Source: Thermoflexales bacterium (GTDB lineage: Bacteria > Chloroflexota > Anaerolineae > Fen-1058). From it: a stretch of 13,294 bases of DNA. Of the stretch, positions 7,952-13,294 are shown one piece after another (within the stretch, counting starts at the first letter, position 1; the number at the start of each line of letters is the position of its first letter). The notes under the pieces were generated by a model, which worked only from the letters and a program-made list of their open reading frames with translations, was not told the origin of the DNA and did not search any database. The position numbers were made by a program, and so were the translations under genes. The DNA lies in the NCBI GenBank assembly GCA_016931085.1, contig JAFGFO010000451.1:1-13294 (forward strand). Direction: 5' to 3'.

Positions 7952-7979
7952 AGTATACACCAGATCGAGGGATTGACAA
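7952..7979 (-). promoter_or_regulatory. Sigma70-type promoter of the kinase-cyclase-cax-mntP operon
   Basis: On the minus strand TTGTCA (7974-7979) and TATACT (7952-7957) each match five of six consensus bases with a 16-base spacer, in the 131-base gap between the nucleoside kinase stop and the first operon gene. The predicted start near 7945 leaves an untranslated leader of about 70 bases ending in a GGAG ribosome binding site. A small inverted repeat (AGCTG/CAGCT, 7986-8001) followed by four T on the minus strand just upstream could weakly end transcription from the preceding gene. Confidence 0.6.
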
Positions 7980-8003
7980 AATCACAGCTGGCAGCGCAGC
8001 TAG

Positions 8004-9719
8004 TTACAACACCAGCTCTTCCACCACCGAGTCGCCGATGAACTCGCGCAGCAGCGAATTGCCGGGCACCCAGCTCGGGGGACAGGTCAGGAACCACTCC
8101 AAAAAGGCCAACAGCCGGCCAGCCTCGATGTATTCCAAGCAGCCCGGCCCGACCTGGCGCAGCAGCGGCTCGGCAAACGGCTTGAGCACGGCCAGCTCGT
8201 AGATCAGCGCCGAGTTGAACATCACATCCGCGTGTTCCTGGTAAGGAAAGATGCTCTCGTTCTCGCCGTGCCTGACGGCCTCCCAACGTTGGATAGTCTC
8301 TTGAGCCGAGTAGCCCCGTGAGCGGGCGTCGCGCACGATGCGGCGCAGCAAGCGGGTGTCGCTGGTAGACACCCGGTTATGATGGTCGATGTTGAGCTGG
8401 GTGAGCGCCGAGATGTACACGCGAAAGACCGCCTGGCCCGGCAGAGCCGGCAGCAGATGAGGGTTTAGGCCGTGGATGCCTTCCAGCAAAAGGATGTGGT
8501 CAGGGCTAATCGATACCTTGTCTCCCCACTCGCGCTGACCGGTGTGGAAACTGAAACGCGGCAGATGGACCGGCTTGCCCTCCAGCAAGAGCAGCAGTTG
8601 TTCATTCAACAGTTTCAGGTCGAGCGCTTGCAGCGACTCGAAATCATAATCACCGCTGGGGGTGCGCGGGGTCAGGTGGCGCTCGACGAAATAATCGTCC
8701 AGCGCGATCGCCATGGGGCGCAGGCCATAGGTCAGCAGTTGAATCGACAAGCGCTTGGAAAACGTCGTCTTGCCGGAGGAGGAGGGGCCGGCGATCAACA
8801 CAAAGCGCACCTGGCCGCGGCGCGCCGCGATCTGTTTGGCGATTTCGGCCACGTTCTGCTCGTGCAACGCCTCGGCGACCATGACCACCTGCCCTATCCG
8901 CTCGCCCTCAATGGCGCGGTTGAGCGCGGCCACGTTTTGGACGTCCATCAAGCGCAGCCAAGCGGCGTGCTGCCTAAAGACGATGGCCAGGCGGGGACTG
9001 TCGCGAAAGGCAGGCAGTTTTTGCGGCGTGTGGCGACGCGGGAACTGCAAGACAAAGCCAGGCGGGTAGTGGCGCAAGTGAAAGGTCTGCAAATAGCCGG
9101 TCGAAGGCACCATGTAGCCGTAAAAGTAGTCGTGCGTCCCGCGCAGGGTGTAGATGGTCATATAGTTCTTGGGGCGATAGGCCAGCAAGTGCACCTTGTC
9201 CTCATCCCTCTGCCACTCGAACAAGCGCTTGGCCTCGTCCAACGGGACGCGCTGCTTGGTGATCGCTTCATCGGCCTTGACGATCTCACGCATGCGCTTT
9301 TCCAGGCGTTCCAACTCCTTGGGCGAAAAACCTACTCGTCCCTCGACCTCGCAGTAAAAACCGTTGAACGGCAGTACGTGGTCCAGGATGATTTTGGCCT
9401 CCGGGAAAAGCTCGCGAGCAGCCGTCACCAGCAGAAACGACAGCGAGCGCTGGTAGATGCGCTTGCCATCGCCGGTGGCCATCGTGATCGGCACGATCTC
9501 GGCGTCGGCCTTCATGGCGTAGGTCAATTCGCGCAGTTGGCCGTTCACCAGAGCCGCCACGATGGGTGAAGACTGGCCGAGCGAACAAGCCCGCACGAAC
9601 GCTTCCAGCCGGGTGCCGAGCGGCGCCTCGAAGGTCTCGCCGTTAGGAAAGCGAGCTTGCACCGACTGGCGAGGTTGGGCGGGCACGACGACGGATGGGG
9701 AGCTCACCTTTTTTGCCAC
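8004..9719 (-). CDS. TGS-domain nucleoside (uridine-type) kinase
   Basis: This 571-residue cytoplasmic protein has three parts. Residues 20-80 form a ubiquitin-like TGS domain, as at the N-terminus of threonyl-tRNA synthetase. Residues 80-235 resemble the second additional domain of that synthetase. Residues 300-500 form a uridine-kinase/phosphoribulokinase P-loop domain with Walker A GPSSSGKT (311-318), the DDYF motif (341-344) that carries the catalytic Asp, a Walker-B-like LLLEGIHGLNP (410-420), and a lid-like basic stretch RLLRRIVRDARSRGY (456-470). The family phosphorylates a nucleoside with ATP or GTP. The exact substrate is not settled by sequence, although related archaeal and bacterial enzymes act on uridine, cytidine or inosine-like nucleosides. 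GTG at 9719 is preferred because GGAG stands 5 bases upstream; it overlaps the acetyltransferase gene by 16 bases. A second GTG at 9705-9707 would give a classical 4-base overlap but lacks a good ribosome binding site. Confidence 0.88.
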   Translation of the reverse strand: MAKKVSSPSVVVPAQPRQSVQARFPNGETFEAPLGTRLEAFVRACSLGQSSPIVAALVNGQLRELTYAMKADAEIVPITMATGDGKRIYQRSLSFLLVTAARELFPEAKIILDHVLPFNGFYCEVEGRVGFSPKELERLEKRMREIVKADEAITKQRVPLDEAKRLFEWQRDEDKVHLLAYRPKNYMTIYTLRGTHDYFYGYMVPSTGYLQTFHLRHYPPGFVLQFPRRHTPQKLPAFRDSPRLAIVFRQHAAWLRLMDVQNVAALNRAIEGERIGQVVMVAEALHEQNVAEIAKQIAARRGQVRFVLIAGPSSSGKTTFSKRLSIQLLTYGLRPMAIALDDYFVERHLTPRTPSGDYDFESLQALDLKLLNEQLLLLLEGKPVHLPRFSFHTGQREWGDKVSISPDHILLLEGIHGLNPHLLPALPGQAVFRVYISALTQLNIDHHNRVSTSDTRLLRRIVRDARSRGYSAQETIQRWEAVRHGENESIFPYQEHADVMFNSALIYELAVLKPFAEPLLRQVGPGCLEYIEAGRLLAFLEWFLTCPPSWVPGNSLLREFIGDSVVEELVL

Positions 9720-10183
9720 TTTTTCTCCATGAGATAATGTCCGTGCTCGCTCAATGCCTCGATGCCGTCCTTGAAGCTGTAACCCAGCCGGGCGTAAAAG
9801 CCCTTGGCCGTTATCGCGGCCCGCACGGTGATCTTGTCCGCATCCAACTCGCTGGCCTCGCGCTCGATGGCTTCCATGAGGCGAGTGCCGACCCCTCGCT
9901 TGTGCAGTTCAGGCAACACAAAGACCGTCACGGCGTAATAGTCTGGATGTTCGGCCGAACCGAAATTCGCCAGGCTGCCCGTCCCCACAACTTGATCGTC
10001 TTGAACGGCGACCAGGGTGTGCTGCGAGCGCGAGTTTTCCAAGATTCTGGCAGGGGAATAGTGCTCGACCATGGACTGGATTAGCTCGGGGGGGTAATCC
10101 CGGCTGTTGACTTCCACCAGGTTGCGCCGGACGATGGCCGACACGCGCTCTGCTTGCACGCTCTGAAAGGGTTCGATTCTCAT
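9704..10183 (-). CDS. GNAT-family N-acetyltransferase
   Basis: This 159-residue cytoplasmic enzyme should transfer an acetyl group from acetyl-CoA to an amine. Motif A is present as VFVLPELHKRGVGTRLM (87-103), where the KRGVGT loop binds the CoA pyrophosphate. The C-terminal GFYARLGY (128-135) is the usual motif B strand-helix signature. Length is standard for a single GNAT domain. ATG at 10183 is chosen because the -10 element lies directly before it; a longer version would begin inside the promoter. There is no Shine-Dalgarno sequence, which agrees with a leaderless message. It overlaps the nucleoside kinase gene by 16 bases and is divergent from the exported-protein operon. The acceptor substrate (small molecule, amino acid or protein) cannot be predicted. 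Confidence 0.88.
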   Translation of the reverse strand: MRIEPFQSVQAERVSAIVRRNLVEVNSRDYPPELIQSMVEHYSPARILENSRSQHTLVAVQDDQVVGTGSLANFGSAEHPDYYAVTVFVLPELHKRGVGTRLMEAIEREASELDADKITVRAAITAKGFYARLGYSFKDGIEALSEHGHYLMEKKWQKR

Positions 10184-10189
10184 TTTCTT

Positions 10190-10218
10190 AGGATACCACA
10201 CCCCTTGCCGCCTGTCAA
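10190..10218 (-). promoter_or_regulatory. Sigma70-type, leaderless promoter of the GNAT-kinase pair
   Basis: On the minus strand a perfect TTGACA (10213-10218) is followed after exactly 17 bases by TATCCT (10190-10195, four of six matches). Only six bases (10184-10189) separate the -10 from the ATG, so the predicted first transcribed base is the A of the start codon. Confidence 0.68.
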
Positions 10219-10258
10219 AAAGCACATTTTCCCCACCAAACACTATCTTTACCGCTTG

Positions 10259-10290
10259 CTAACAGTCTCCTAACAATTTTTTGGTATAGT
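10259..10290 (+). promoter_or_regulatory. Extended -10 promoter with Pho-box-like direct repeat
   Basis: TGGTATAGT (10282-10290) is an extended -10 element; no acceptable -35 stands at normal spacing. In its place are two perfect CTAACA copies (10259-10264 and 10270-10275) with an 11-base period, and a weaker TTTACC one period further left (10248-10253). The second copy ends 9 bases before the -10. OmpR/PhoB-class regulators typically bind such one-turn direct repeats in place of a -35. A perfect 11-base dyad (TAGTA-A-TACTA, 10287-10297) overlaps the -10 and the presumed start site. The likely regulator is the response regulator encoded at 11173-11862; this link is inference. Confidence 0.55.
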
Positions 10291-10340
10291 AATACTAAGC
10301 AGTCGTCTTCGACCGCCGACCGACGTCGGAACGGATAAAG

Positions 10341-10383
10341 GCCTATCGGAATAGGCTATCGGAATAGGGCTATCGAAATAGCC
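10341..10383 (+). repeat. Three tandem hairpins in the 5' leader of the exported-protein gene
   Basis: Three near-identical 12-16 base palindromes follow one another. The first is GCCTATcggaATAGGC (10341-10356), a 6-bp stem with a four-base loop. The second is CTATcggaATAG (10356-10367), a 4-bp stem. The third is GGCTATcgaaATAGCC (10368-10383), a 6-bp stem. They lie between the predicted transcription start and the AAGGAG ribosome binding site (10393-10398). They may be RNA stem-loops affecting stability or translation, or multiple protein-binding dyads in the DNA. A separate palindrome CCGACGTCGG lies at 10320-10329. Confidence 0.75.
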
Positions 10384-10405
10384 TGTATAGAAAAGGAGAA
10401 TGTGT

Positions 10406-11020
10406 ATGACAAAAACCAAAATCGGAATCGGGATAGTAGCACTGGTCGCTGTGTTGGTAGTCGCGCTGGCCGGCACCGCGCTGGCCCAGGAGGGAACGCC
10501 CCCGGCTACGCCTAGCCCAGACAGCCAGCAAGATAAGGGGCATGGCATTGGCCCGGGTGGTCCGGGTCGCCGGGGTGGCCCAATGATAGGCAAGCCTGTG
10601 GAGATGGAAGCCGCCGCCGAAGCGTTGGGCATGACGGTCGATGAGCTGTCCACTCAACTGTGGGGTGGCAAGACCCTGGCCGAGCTGGCCGAAGAGGCCG
10701 GTGTGGACCTGCAGGCCATCCGGGACGCGGCAGAGGCCGCTCAGAAGGCAGCTCAGAAAGACGCCATCGAGCAGGCCGTCACGGACGATAAGATGAGCCG
10801 CGAGCAAGCTGATTGGCTGCTGGAAGGCCTTGACAAGGGTTACTGGGGCAGCCACGGCGGCAGCTTTGGCTTTGGCGGCCGTGGCGGTCCGCGTGGCTTT
10901 GGTGGACGGCCTGGCCGCGGCGGCTTTGGCGCCCCGCCTGACAAGACCGCGCCTGACAGCGGCGAGTCTGATGGCGGCGTCCGAAGCGCGCCGCCCTCGC
11001 CTGGCGCGGCGGGCTTGTGA
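10406..11020 (+). CDS. Exported Gly-rich small protein with helical core
   Basis: This is a 204-residue protein with a clear Sec signal peptide: basic MTKTK, hydrophobic core IGIGIVALVAVLVVALAG, and a cleavage site after ALA (27), with Gln28 next. A Pro/Thr and Gly/Arg linker (30-62) leads to a charged helical core (about 65-148). There ALGMTVDELSTQL, GKTLAELAEEAGVDLQ and KMSREQADWLLEGL read as successive helix-turn-helix-like repeats, a pattern I associate with small exported proteins of Chloroflexota and Actinobacteria. The C-terminus (149-175) is rich in Gly, Phe and Arg (FGFGGRG, GFGGRPGRGG), followed by an acidic/Pro tail. ATG at 10406 fits AAGGAG with 7 bases between, better than the ATG at 10400. 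It lies directly upstream of a two-component system, so it may be that system's target or periplasmic modulator, as CpxP/Spy are for CpxAR. The function is unknown and no homology to Spy is claimed. Confidence 0.8.
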   Translation: MTKTKIGIGIVALVAVLVVALAGTALAQEGTPPATPSPDSQQDKGHGIGPGGPGRRGGPMIGKPVEMEAAAEALGMTVDELSTQLWGGKTLAELAEEAGVDLQAIRDAAEAAQKAAQKDAIEQAVTDDKMSREQADWLLEGLDKGYWGSHGGSFGFGGRGGPRGFGGRPGRGGFGAPPDKTAPDSGESDGGVRSAPPSPGAAGL

Positions 11021-11061
11021 CCCTCCGCGATCACACACAACGAGCATAAAGGAGTATGACA

Positions 11062-11115
11062 ATGGACAGGGCCAGGGGCGCGGCAAGCGGGCTGCGCCCC
11101 TGGCCGCGCGTGTGA
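11062..11115 (+). CDS. Possible 17-aa mini-ORF or leader peptide
   Basis: ATG at 11062 is preceded by a strong AAAGGAG (11048-11054) at 7 bases and opens a 17-codon frame (MDRARGAASGLRPWPRV) ending at TGA 11113-11115. Almost the whole frame is formed by the arms of the intergenic hairpin. A ribosome binding site this good is unexpected in front of nothing, so either a short peptide is made, possibly influencing folding of the hairpin, or it is the relic of a longer gene. The composition is dominated by the inverted repeat, so coding evidence beyond the ribosome binding site is absent. Confidence 0.3.
   Translation: MDRARGAASGLRPWPRV
11070..11105 (+). terminator. Strong intergenic hairpin (terminator or attenuator-like)
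   Basis: GGCCAGGGGCGC (11070-11081) and GCGCCCCTGGCC (11094-11105) are perfect complements. The stem can be extended by one G-U and two G-C pairs to 15 pairs around a six-base loop. No T-run follows, so it is not a canonical intrinsic terminator. It may be a U-less terminator, a processing or stability element for the exported-protein mRNA, or an attenuator that separates this gene from the downstream regulator. Confidence 0.6.
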
Positions 11116-11137
11116 ATGTCTAGGCATGCGGATGGAC

Positions 11138-11166
11138 TTGCCGTCGCGGCTGGACAGGGTTATACT
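11138..11166 (+). promoter_or_regulatory. Sigma70-type, leaderless promoter of the two-component system
   Basis: TTGCCG (11138-11143, four of six) and TATACT (11161-11166, five of six) are separated by 17 bases. The -10 ends six bases before the ATG at 11173, and the 20 bases before that ATG contain no Shine-Dalgarno sequence. Transcription should start at the A of the start codon. Confidence 0.62.
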
Positions 11167-11172
11167 TGGCTT

Positions 11173-11862
11173 ATGACGAAAACGATCCTGGTAGTAGACG
11201 ACGAAAAACGCTTGCGGCGCTTGCTGCAAGATTACCTGACCCAGGAGGGCTTCCGGGTGGTGACGGCCGGCGACGGGCAGGAGGCGCTGTTCGTTGCGCG
11301 TTACGAAAAGCCGGACATCATCGTCCTCGACCTGATGATGCCGGGCATGGGCGGCTACGAGTTCCTGCGCGCTTACCGCAAGGAACGCGACACGCCCGTC
11401 ATCATCCTGACCGCCAAGCTGGAGGAAGGTGACAAGGTGCTGGGACTCGAGCTGGGCGCGGACGATTACGTCACCAAGCCGTTCGGCATGCGCGAGCTGA
11501 CGGCACGAGTACGGGCCGTGCTGCGCCGCACAGGCTCCCCCCCAACAGAGCCAGAGAGGCTGCGGGTGGCCGGCGTCACGCTCGACCTGGATGGCCACAT
11601 CGCCCGCGTTGGCGACGAGCTGATCGACCTGACCCCGTCCGAGTTCGACCTGCTGGCCGCCTTGATGTCAGCGCCCGGACGCGTCTTTTCACGCCTCGAC
11701 CTGCTCGAACGCCTGCAGGGCATCGCCCTGGAGAGTTCCGAGCGCAGCATCGACGTTCACATCCGCAACCTGCGCGCCAAGATCGAACCCGACCCGCGTT
11801 CCCCGCGCTACATCGAGTCCATTTACGGGTTTGGCTACCGTTTTGCGGTGGATAGGGAATGA
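11173..11862 (+). CDS. OmpR/PhoB-family response regulator
   Basis: This is a 229-residue DNA-binding regulator. The receiver domain (residues 3-118) has the acidic pocket VVDDE (7-11), phospho-acceptor Asp53 in IIVLDLMMPG, switch Thr80 in ILTAK and Lys102 in TKPF. The C-terminal winged helix (about 128-226) shows LTPSEFDLLAALM, GRVFSRLDLLERL, the recognition helix RSIDVHIRNLRAKI (191-204) and the wing IYGFGYRF. ATG at 11173 is chosen over an upstream in-frame GTG at 11116 because the receiver fold begins at MTKTILVVDD and the promoter -10 lies just before it. It overlaps the kinase gene by 4 bases (ATGA), so the two are translationally coupled. It should be phosphorylated by that kinase and bind direct repeats; the repeat upstream of the exported-protein gene is the best candidate site in the window. 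Confidence 0.95.
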   Translation: MTKTILVVDDEKRLRRLLQDYLTQEGFRVVTAGDGQEALFVARYEKPDIIVLDLMMPGMGGYEFLRAYRKERDTPVIILTAKLEEGDKVLGLELGADDYVTKPFGMRELTARVRAVLRRTGSPPTEPERLRVAGVTLDLDGHIARVGDELIDLTPSEFDLLAALMSAPGRVFSRLDLLERLQGIALESSERSIDVHIRNLRAKIEPDPRSPRYIESIYGFGYRFAVDRE

Positions 11863-13211
11863 TGTTGCGCTCACTGGTTCTCAAACTCGTTCTCGCTTTT
11901 TTATTCGTAAGCCTGGCCGGCGTGTGGCTGGTGGCTTTCTTCGTGGGGCAGCGCACGCAGACCGAGTTTGAGCGCTTTGTCGTGGACCGTGACCAGGAGG
12001 CGTTCGTGACGGCCTTGACGCAGCACTACCAAGCCAAGGGGAATTGGGACACTGTCGAGACCGTTGTCCGGGAGTACTATCTGGCAAGACAAAAGCCGGG
12101 TATGCCTCCAATGTCAGTGGTGCTCGTCAATGCGCATAAGCAAATCGTGTTGGGCCGCGGGGCGGCTGCCGGCGGCGAGCGTGTAACACAATCCGAGCTT
12201 GAGCGCGGGCTGCCGCTTGAAGTGGACGGTCAAGTCGTCGGTTGGCTGCTGCCTGGCCCGCGCGCCCCCCGTGAATGGGGCGGCTGGGAGCAGCTCTTCC
12301 TGGAGCGTGTGAACCAGGCCATCCTGCTCAGCGCGCTGGGAGCGACGGCGGTGGCGCTGATTTTAGGTGTATTGCTGGCCAGGACACTGGCCCACCCCAT
12401 CCGCGAACTCACAGCTGCCACGCAAGCGGTGGCCAAGGGTGAGTTAGGGCGACAGGTCGTGGTTCGCTCGCACGACGAGCTGGGTGAGCTGGCCGCCTCG
12501 TTCAACCAGATGAGCGCCGACCTGGCCCAGGCCAGCGCCCTGCGCCGCCAGATGATGGCCGACATCGCGCACGAGCTGCGCACGCCGTTGAGCCTGTTTT
12601 TGGGTTATACCGAGGCACTGAGCGACGGCAAGCTGCAGGGCACACCCGAAACCTTCGACATGATGTACGACGAGGCCAAACGCCTCAAACGGCTGGTAGA
12701 CGATCTGCGGACGCTGTCGCTGGCAGACGCGGGTGAATTGCCGCTGATACGCCGCCCCGTCCCACCCCAGGAGCTGTTGGAGCACGTCGCGCTGGCTTAT
12801 ATGGCCCAGGCTATGGAGCAAAAGGTCTCCCTCCAGGTTCAGGCTGCATCGGACTTGCCGGCCATCAACGTCGATCGAGACCGGATGACACAAGTGCTGG
12901 GCAACCTGGTGAGCAACGCCCTGCGCTATACATCCGAGGGGGGATACATCACGTTGTCGGCCGGCCCAAACGGCAGCCAGGTGTGGCTGGCGGTCCATGA
13001 CAGCGGCGCCGGGATCGCCCCGGAGGACTTGCCGCGCGTCTTTGACCGCTTTTACCGCGGCGACCCCTCGCGCAGCCGGCAAGAGGAAGAATCGGGCTTG
13101 GGCTTGGCCATTGCCAAGTCGATTGTGGCGATGCACGGCGGCACGATCGCGGCCGAGAGCACGCTGGGGGAAGGAAGCAGCCTGACTGTCACTCTGCCAT
13201 TCGCCAACTAG
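11859..13211 (+). CDS. Membrane sensor histidine kinase (HAMP-HisKA-HATPase)
   Basis: This 450-residue inner-membrane kinase is the partner of the preceding regulator. A first membrane segment (about 8-30) is followed by an extracytoplasmic sensor of about 120 residues (31-152) with no family I recognise, a second membrane segment (154-176), and a HAMP linker (177-230) containing AHPIRELTAATQAVAKGEL. The dimerisation domain carries the phospho-acceptor His238 in DIAHELRTP. The ATP-binding domain has the N box (Asn353 in NLVSNALRYT), G1 DSGAGI (381-386), the F box FDRFYRGD (395-402) and G2 GLGLAIAKSI (413-422). All catalytic boxes are intact and the length is usual. The start ATG overlaps the regulator stop; a second ATG directly follows it, so the protein may begin one residue later. 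The signal is unknown; the neighbouring exported protein suggests envelope conditions. Confidence 0.95.
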   Translation: MMLRSLVLKLVLAFLFVSLAGVWLVAFFVGQRTQTEFERFVVDRDQEAFVTALTQHYQAKGNWDTVETVVREYYLARQKPGMPPMSVVLVNAHKQIVLGRGAAAGGERVTQSELERGLPLEVDGQVVGWLLPGPRAPREWGGWEQLFLERVNQAILLSALGATAVALILGVLLARTLAHPIRELTAATQAVAKGELGRQVVVRSHDELGELAASFNQMSADLAQASALRRQMMADIAHELRTPLSLFLGYTEALSDGKLQGTPETFDMMYDEAKRLKRLVDDLRTLSLADAGELPLIRRPVPPQELLEHVALAYMAQAMEQKVSLQVQAASDLPAINVDRDRMTQVLGNLVSNALRYTSEGGYITLSAGPNGSQVWLAVHDSGAGIAPEDLPRVFDRFYRGDPSRSRQEEESGLGLAIAKSIVAMHGGTIAAESTLGEGSSLTVTLPFAN

Positions 13212-13218
13212 GAGCTTG

Positions 13219-13294
13219 TCGGAGAGACGACATGTCGCGCTTACCTTCCCGAAAGCTCGGAGCTTTCGGGAAGGTGGACAATCACTCTCTCCGA
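13219..13294. repeat. Nested inverted repeats, possible MITE-like element cut by the edge
   Basis: TCGGAGAGA (13219-13227) is matched by its perfect complement TCTCTCCGA at the last nine bases (13286-13294). Inside lie a 10-base palindrome CGACATGTCG (13228-13237) and the 33-base palindrome. The outer repeat reaches the window edge, so the true ends are unseen. Terminal inverted repeats around a non-coding palindromic core are typical of miniature inverted-repeat elements and REP-like sequences, but a lone terminator with chance flanks is not excluded. Confidence 0.4.
13243..13275. terminator. 33-base perfect palindrome after the histidine kinase
   Basis: ACCTTCCCGAAAGCTC (13243-13258) is followed, after a single central G, by its exact complement (13260-13275). 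As RNA it would fold into a very stable stem on either strand. It starts about 30 bases after the kinase stop, where a terminator is expected, but a T-run is lacking. It may instead be the core of the nested repeat structure at the window end. Confidence 0.6.

Noticed and set aside
8472..9569. A 365-codon plus-strand frame opposite the nucleoside kinase
   Set aside because: It is an antisense shadow of a strongly supported gene, with no recognisable domain and no ribosome binding site.
10840..11598. A minus-strand open frame of about 250 codons across the exported-protein gene and regulator
   Set aside because: It crosses a promoter, a hairpin and two well-supported plus-strand genes. Its Pro/Gly-rich sequence reflects the complementary strand of the Gly-rich tail.

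Overview
The window is G+C-rich bacterial DNA, most likely from a Chloroflexota lineage such as Anaerolineae or a relative. That placement is an inference from gene content: a giant sAC-type cyclase-ATPase-TPR protein, a TGS-fused nucleoside kinase, a phytol/dolichol-kinase-like membrane protein, and a small Gly-rich exported protein beside a two-component system. I see no rRNA, tRNA, CRISPR array or transposase gene.

Left part (1-1291): an orphan 143-residue gene of unknown function (231-662, +) and a decayed gene (797-1217, -). The decayed gene joins a membrane-sensor N-terminus to a fragment of a SpoIIE/PP2C-type phosphatase. It carries a one-base frameshift and an apparent internal deletion, yet keeps a good promoter.

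Centre (1292-7979): a compact minus-strand operon reading right to left. A sigma70-type promoter (7952-7979) drives a CTP-dependent polyprenol/phytol kinase-like membrane protein. Next comes a 1419-residue protein resembling eukaryotic soluble adenylyl cyclase (two cyclase homology domains, a STAND/AAA-type ATPase and a long helical-repeat tail). It is followed 16 bases later by a Ca2+/H+ antiporter and 11 bases after that by an MntP Mn2+ exporter. The sAC family is known to respond to Ca2+ and bicarbonate, and class III cyclases use Mg2+ or Mn2+. Linkage to Ca2+ and Mn2+ exporters is therefore the most thought-provoking arrangement in the window.

Right-centre (8004-10218): a minus-strand pair, a GNAT acetyltransferase overlapping a TGS/uridine-kinase-type nucleoside kinase by 16 bases. 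It starts from a promoter with a perfect -35 that appears to give a leaderless message.

Right part (10248-13294): a plus-strand envelope-sensing module. A divergent control region holds a helical-turn-spaced direct repeat next to an extended -10, and is followed by three tandem hairpins in the 5' leader. It precedes an exported Gly-rich protein. After that come a strong intergenic hairpin, a second (leaderless) promoter, and an OmpR/PhoB-type regulator overlapping its histidine kinase by 4 bases. The regulator is the obvious candidate to bind the direct repeat. The window ends in nested perfect inverted repeats, which could be a terminator or part of a miniature mobile element cut by the window edge.

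A recurring feature is the promoter geometry: three genes have a -10 hexamer only 6-7 bases upstream of ATG and no Shine-Dalgarno sequence, implying leaderless transcripts.
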